Part shown: positions 61,541 to 64,000 of the stretch, in pieces
Layout of the letters: every line of letters begins with the position of its first letter
Position numbering within the stretch: position 1 is the first letter of the stretch
Assembly: GCF_030818075.1 (NCBI RefSeq)
Contig: NZ_JAUSZZ010000001.1
Span: 186,001 to 250,000, forward strand
Length of the DNA: 64,000 bases
Direction of reading: 5' to 3'
Source of the DNA: Microbacterium proteolyticum
GTDB lineage: Bacteria > Actinomycetota > Actinomycetes > Actinomycetales > Microbacteriaceae
Notes under the pieces: generated by a model
Databases searched by the model: none
Told to the model about the DNA's origin: nothing
The model's input: only the letters and a program-made list of their open reading frames with translations
Translations under genes and position numbers: made by a program

Positions 61541-63124
61541 TCACACCTTCTCGCGGGCCCGCAGGTCTTTCCGGAGGATCTTGCCCGACGCGGACTTCGG
61601 CACCGCATCGATGAACTCCACGCGCCGCACCTTCTTGTGCGGCGCGACGTGCTCGGCCACGAACGCCATCACGTCGTCGGCCGAGAGGCCGGCATCCGGT
61701 GCCGCTACCACGAACGCCTTGGGGATCTCCTCGCCGTCGTCGCCGCGGACGCCGATGACGGCGGCATCCTGGATCTTCGGATGCGACAGCAGCAGCGCCT
61801 CGAGCTCGGCCGGGGCGATCTGGTAGCCGTGGTACTTGATGAGCTCTTTCAGCCGGTCGACGATCGTGAAGTACCCGTCGACGTGGTGCACGCCGATGTC
61901 GCCCGTGTGCAGGAACCCCTCGGCATCCAGCGTCTCGGCCGTCGCATCGGGGCGGTTCAGATAGCCGAGCATGACGTTGGGCCCGCGCACCCAGATCTCC
62001 CCGGGCGCGGTGAGGCCGTCGTCACCGTGCTCCTCGAGCTCCGCCCCTGTCTCGGGGTCGACGAGCTTGGCGTCGCAGTTGGGGATGAGCACACCCACCG
62101 AGCTGACCGGCATTCCACCGTCGACCGGGATCGCGTGCGACACCGGGCTCAACTCGCTCATGCCATACCCCTGGAAGAACCGGGCACCGATGCGCCGGCC
62201 GGCGGTCTCGGCCGTCTCGCCGTCCAGGGGCGCAGCCCCGGAGAACACGCTGTGCACGCTCGACAGGTCGAACTGCTCCACCGCGGGGTGCTTCGCGAGG
62301 GCGACCGCGATGGGCGGCGCGATGAAGAGGAACGTGCAGCGGTGGTCCTGGATGACGCGCAGGAACTCCATCAGGTCGAACCGCGGCATCGTCACGAGCG
62401 TCGCGCGCTGGCGGAGCGCGAGGTTCAGCAGCACCGTCATGCCGTAGATGTGGAAGAACGGCAGCACGGCGAGCACGCGATCGTCGGGCCCGATCTCGAT
62501 CACCGGACGGCACTGGTGCACGTTCGCCACCAGGTTGCGGTGCGAGAGCATCACGCCCTTCGGGGTGCCCGTCGTCCCCGAGGAGTACGGAAGCACGGCG
62601 ACGTGCGTCGCGGGATCGATCGAGACCGCCGGCGGCGTCCGCCCCTCGCTCAGCAGCGCACGCAGGTCGGGGTGCCCTTCGGCACCGTCGAGCACGATCA
62701 CGCGATCGTCGGGGATGCCGACCGCCCGCGCCGCCTCGAGCGCCTGCGGCAGCAGCGGCGACATGGTCACGAACCAGGTGGCCGCGGCATCCCGAAGCTG
62801 GTTCTCGATCTCGTGGGCGGTGTAGAGCGAGTTGATCGTCGTGATGGCGGCCCCCAGCCGCAGGATGCCGTGGAACACCGTCGCGAAGGCGGGCACGTTC
62901 GGACAGAGCATCGCGACCACGGTGCCGACGTCCACGCCGCGGGCGGCGAGCGCGCCCGCGAACGCGTCGACCTGCGCGCGGAGGGATCGATACGTCGTCT
63001 CGGCACCGCTGGCCGGGTCGACCAGGGCCACGCGGTCGAGGTCGGCGTCGTCGAGCGAGCCGAAGAGGTAGTCGTAGATGCTGTCGTCGGGCACCTCGAC
63101 GGGCGGGTGGGGGCTGTGGAACAC
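61541..63124 (-). CDS. AMP-dependent CoA ligase (4-coumarate-CoA ligase-like)
   Basis: This 527-residue adenylate-forming enzyme has the P-loop PYSSGTTGTPKGVMLSH (about residues 171-187), the hinge phrase TGDIGVHHVDGYFTIVDRLKELIKY, and the catalytic lysine in PKSASGKILRKDL near the C-terminus. The spacing and FFHIYGM/GYGMSE phrases place it near 4-coumarate/medium-chain acyl-CoA ligases. It activates a carboxylic acid to a CoA thioester; the acid is not determinable. It stands alone on the minus strand. Confidence 0.87.
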   Translation of the reverse strand: MFHSPHPPVEVPDDSIYDYLFGSLDDADLDRVALVDPASGAETTYRSLRAQVDAFAGALAARGVDVGTVVAMLCPNVPAFATVFHGILRLGAAITTINSLYTAHEIENQLRDAAATWFVTMSPLLPQALEAARAVGIPDDRVIVLDGAEGHPDLRALLSEGRTPPAVSIDPATHVAVLPYSSGTTGTPKGVMLSHRNLVANVHQCRPVIEIGPDDRVLAVLPFFHIYGMTVLLNLALRQRATLVTMPRFDLMEFLRVIQDHRCTFLFIAPPIAVALAKHPAVEQFDLSSVHSVFSGAAPLDGETAETAGRRIGARFFQGYGMSELSPVSHAIPVDGGMPVSSVGVLIPNCDAKLVDPETGAELEEHGDDGLTAPGEIWVRGPNVMLGYLNRPDATAETLDAEGFLHTGDIGVHHVDGYFTIVDRLKELIKYHGYQIAPAELEALLLSHPKIQDAAVIGVRGDDGEEIPKAFVVAAPDAGLSADDVMAFVAEHVAPHKKVRRVEFIDAVPKSASGKILRKDLRAREKV

Positions 63125-63403
63125 GGTTCTCTCCCTCGAAACGCGGGCGGCCTCGTCGCCGTGCAGTCATCCTGACACCGCCGGTACCCGGTGTCACCGA
63201 TCGTGAGGACGAGTCTCAGGATGCCGGGAGCCGCCGCGCAGCGACACGCGGCGCGGTCGGACGACGGCGAACACGACGCCGCCGACGGCCCCCGGGAGCG
63301 CGCCGGGCGGAGGTGCGCAACGCAGGAGGATCACCGACGCGGCCGATCGCCGCCCCCGGAATCACGGGATCGCGCGCGTGGGTCACCCCGCATCTCCGGA
63401 GTT

Positions 63404-63662
63404 GTGCACGACGCGAAACCCCGTCGGCCCACGCCAGAGCGAGCACGGCGCGAAACCCCGTCAGCTCACGCCAGACCGAGCACGACGCGAAACCCCGTCA
63501 GCTCACGCCAGACCGAGCACGGCGCGAAGCCCCGTCGGCTCACGCCAGACCGAGCACGGCGCCAAGCCCCGTCAGCTCACGCCAGACCGAGCACGACGCG
63601 AAACCCCGTCGGCCCACGCCAGAGCGAGCACGACGCGAAACCCCGTCAGCTCACGCCAGAGC
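63404..63662. repeat. seven 37-base tandem repeats derived from the 3' end of the chrA gene
   Basis: Units start at 63404, 63441, 63478, 63515, 63552, 63589 and 63626 with period 37. The consensus opens GAGCACGACGCGAAACCCCG and continues TCAGCTCACGCCAGACC. Variants differ at a few positions (cac-gg-cg, gg-ccc). A truncated eighth unit runs into the chromate transporter gene, whose last codons and stop (TCACGCCAGAGCGAGCACGA, 63651 on) supply part of the unit. The array therefore looks like serial duplication of that gene end. Confidence 0.8.
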
Positions 63663-64000
63663 GAGCACGACGCCGCCGGCGGCCCCCACCAGAACGACCG
63701 CCCACGCCGGCGTCCGGAACGCCGTCAGCAGCACGAAGCCGACCACCGCCAGCACGAGCGGCCCCGGCCCCGTGATCGCGGTGGAGAAGACGGGTGCGTA
63801 CAGCGCCGCCCCCAGGATTCCGACGACGGCGGCGTTCGCCCCGCGCATCGCCGCCCGCACGCGGGGCCGCGTGCGCACGGCATCCCAGAACGGGAGCACC
63901 CCGACCAGGATCAGGAATCCGGGGAGGAACATCGCGCCGAGGGCGAGAGCAGCGCCGAGGATCCCGCCGGGTCCGGCGGTCGAGACGGCACCGAGGTACG
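63651..64000 (-). CDS. chrA: chromate transporter ChrA, C-terminal part
   Basis: The frame stays open to the right window edge, so only about 115 residues of the C-terminus are seen. They show FLPGFLILVGVLPFWDAVRT, the CHR-domain FxPGFL signature, then AAMRGANAAVVGILGAALYAP and hydrophobic helices to a stop at 63651. ChrA exports chromate in exchange for protons. The 3' end overlaps the last unit of a tandem repeat array. Confidence 0.82.
   Translation of the reverse strand, partial: YLGAVSTAGPGGILGAALALGAMFLPGFLILVGVLPFWDAVRTRPRVRAAMRGANAAVVGILGAALYAPVFSTAITGPGPLVLAVVGFVLLTAFRTPAWAVVLVGAAGGVVLALA

Noticed and set aside
63404..63662. CRISPR array
   Set aside because: Units are contiguous 37-base copies with no unique spacers, and part of the unit is the 3' end of chrA. 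No cas genes are near.

Overview
This 64 kb window is high-GC chromosomal DNA of an actinobacterium. It is most likely Microbacterium or a close Microbacteriaceae relative. The reasons are the family-restricted genes (two DUF7882 paralogs, DUF3072, DUF3180, DUF4192, three-helix-bundle dimerization protein), the Rel, PanC and FolP sequence types, the gene order tilS-hpt-ftsH-folEPBK-DUF3180-PH-PH-DUF2520-panC-lysS, and the frequent GGATGCC/GGCATCC words. I have run no search; all identifications come from reading motifs.

Layout: 0.0-12.4 kb carries small conserved genes, a divergent MarR pair, a hydrolase, a FUSC transporter, a secreted sugar dehydrogenase, PAP2, a xanthine/urate-type permease and an overlapping DUF2520-panC-panB pantothenate operon. 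From 12.5 to 22.5 kb there is a genomic island with lower and uneven GC. It lies between a partial copy of a tRNA-Ser 3' end (12548-12576) and the intact tRNA-Ser(CGA) (22492-22582). From 22.9 to 26.4 kb come ldh, radA and two repeat-rich intergenic regions. From 27.2 to 34.0 kb is a catabolic cluster (GntR/FadR regulator, SDR, aldehyde dehydrogenase, gamma-glutamyl amide hydrolase, glutamine-synthetase-like ligase, ethanolamine-type permease) that fits gamma-glutamylated ethanolamine or polyamine breakdown. From 34.2 to 41.9 kb are a NAGS-like acetyltransferase, clpC, a DUF2975/XRE pair, a lipoprotein and cardiolipin synthase. From 43.1 to 55.8 kb is the housekeeping minus-strand run lysS-panC2-DUF2520-PH-PH-DUF3180-folK-folB-folP-folE-ftsH-hpt-tilS. 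The right end has ppa, a secreted M23 peptidase, tRNA-Glu/Asp/Phe, a DHA2 efflux pump, a CoA ligase and the 3' part of chrA.

The most remarkable object is the 1610-residue protein at 17305-22137. It joins a short amyloid-like motif, a degenerate trypsin-like domain, a NACHT-type NTPase and an entire actinobacterial Rel (HD, synthetase, TGS, zinc-finger/CC and ACT regions) in one reading frame. Two of the four metal ligands of the Rel hydrolase are replaced, and some normally invariant synthetase residues are also changed. A divergently transcribed 128-residue helical protein (16694-17080) ends in a motif that matches the one near the N-terminus of the NACHT protein. This is the arrangement seen in bacterial amyloid-signalling NLR/effector pairs. 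I propose a tRNA-Ser-borne immune or stress-triggered cell-death module in which a captured Rel serves as integrated bait or as an alarmone-making output. The same island holds five minus-strand genes of unknown function (one a membrane-anchored GAF-like protein) and decayed integrase, PIN-toxin and IS3 fragments.

A second point of interest is the duplicate pantothenate module. The panC at 10.0 kb has canonical active-site residues. The copy at 45 kb, in the conserved lysS neighbourhood, has several substituted pantoate/ATP-binding positions.
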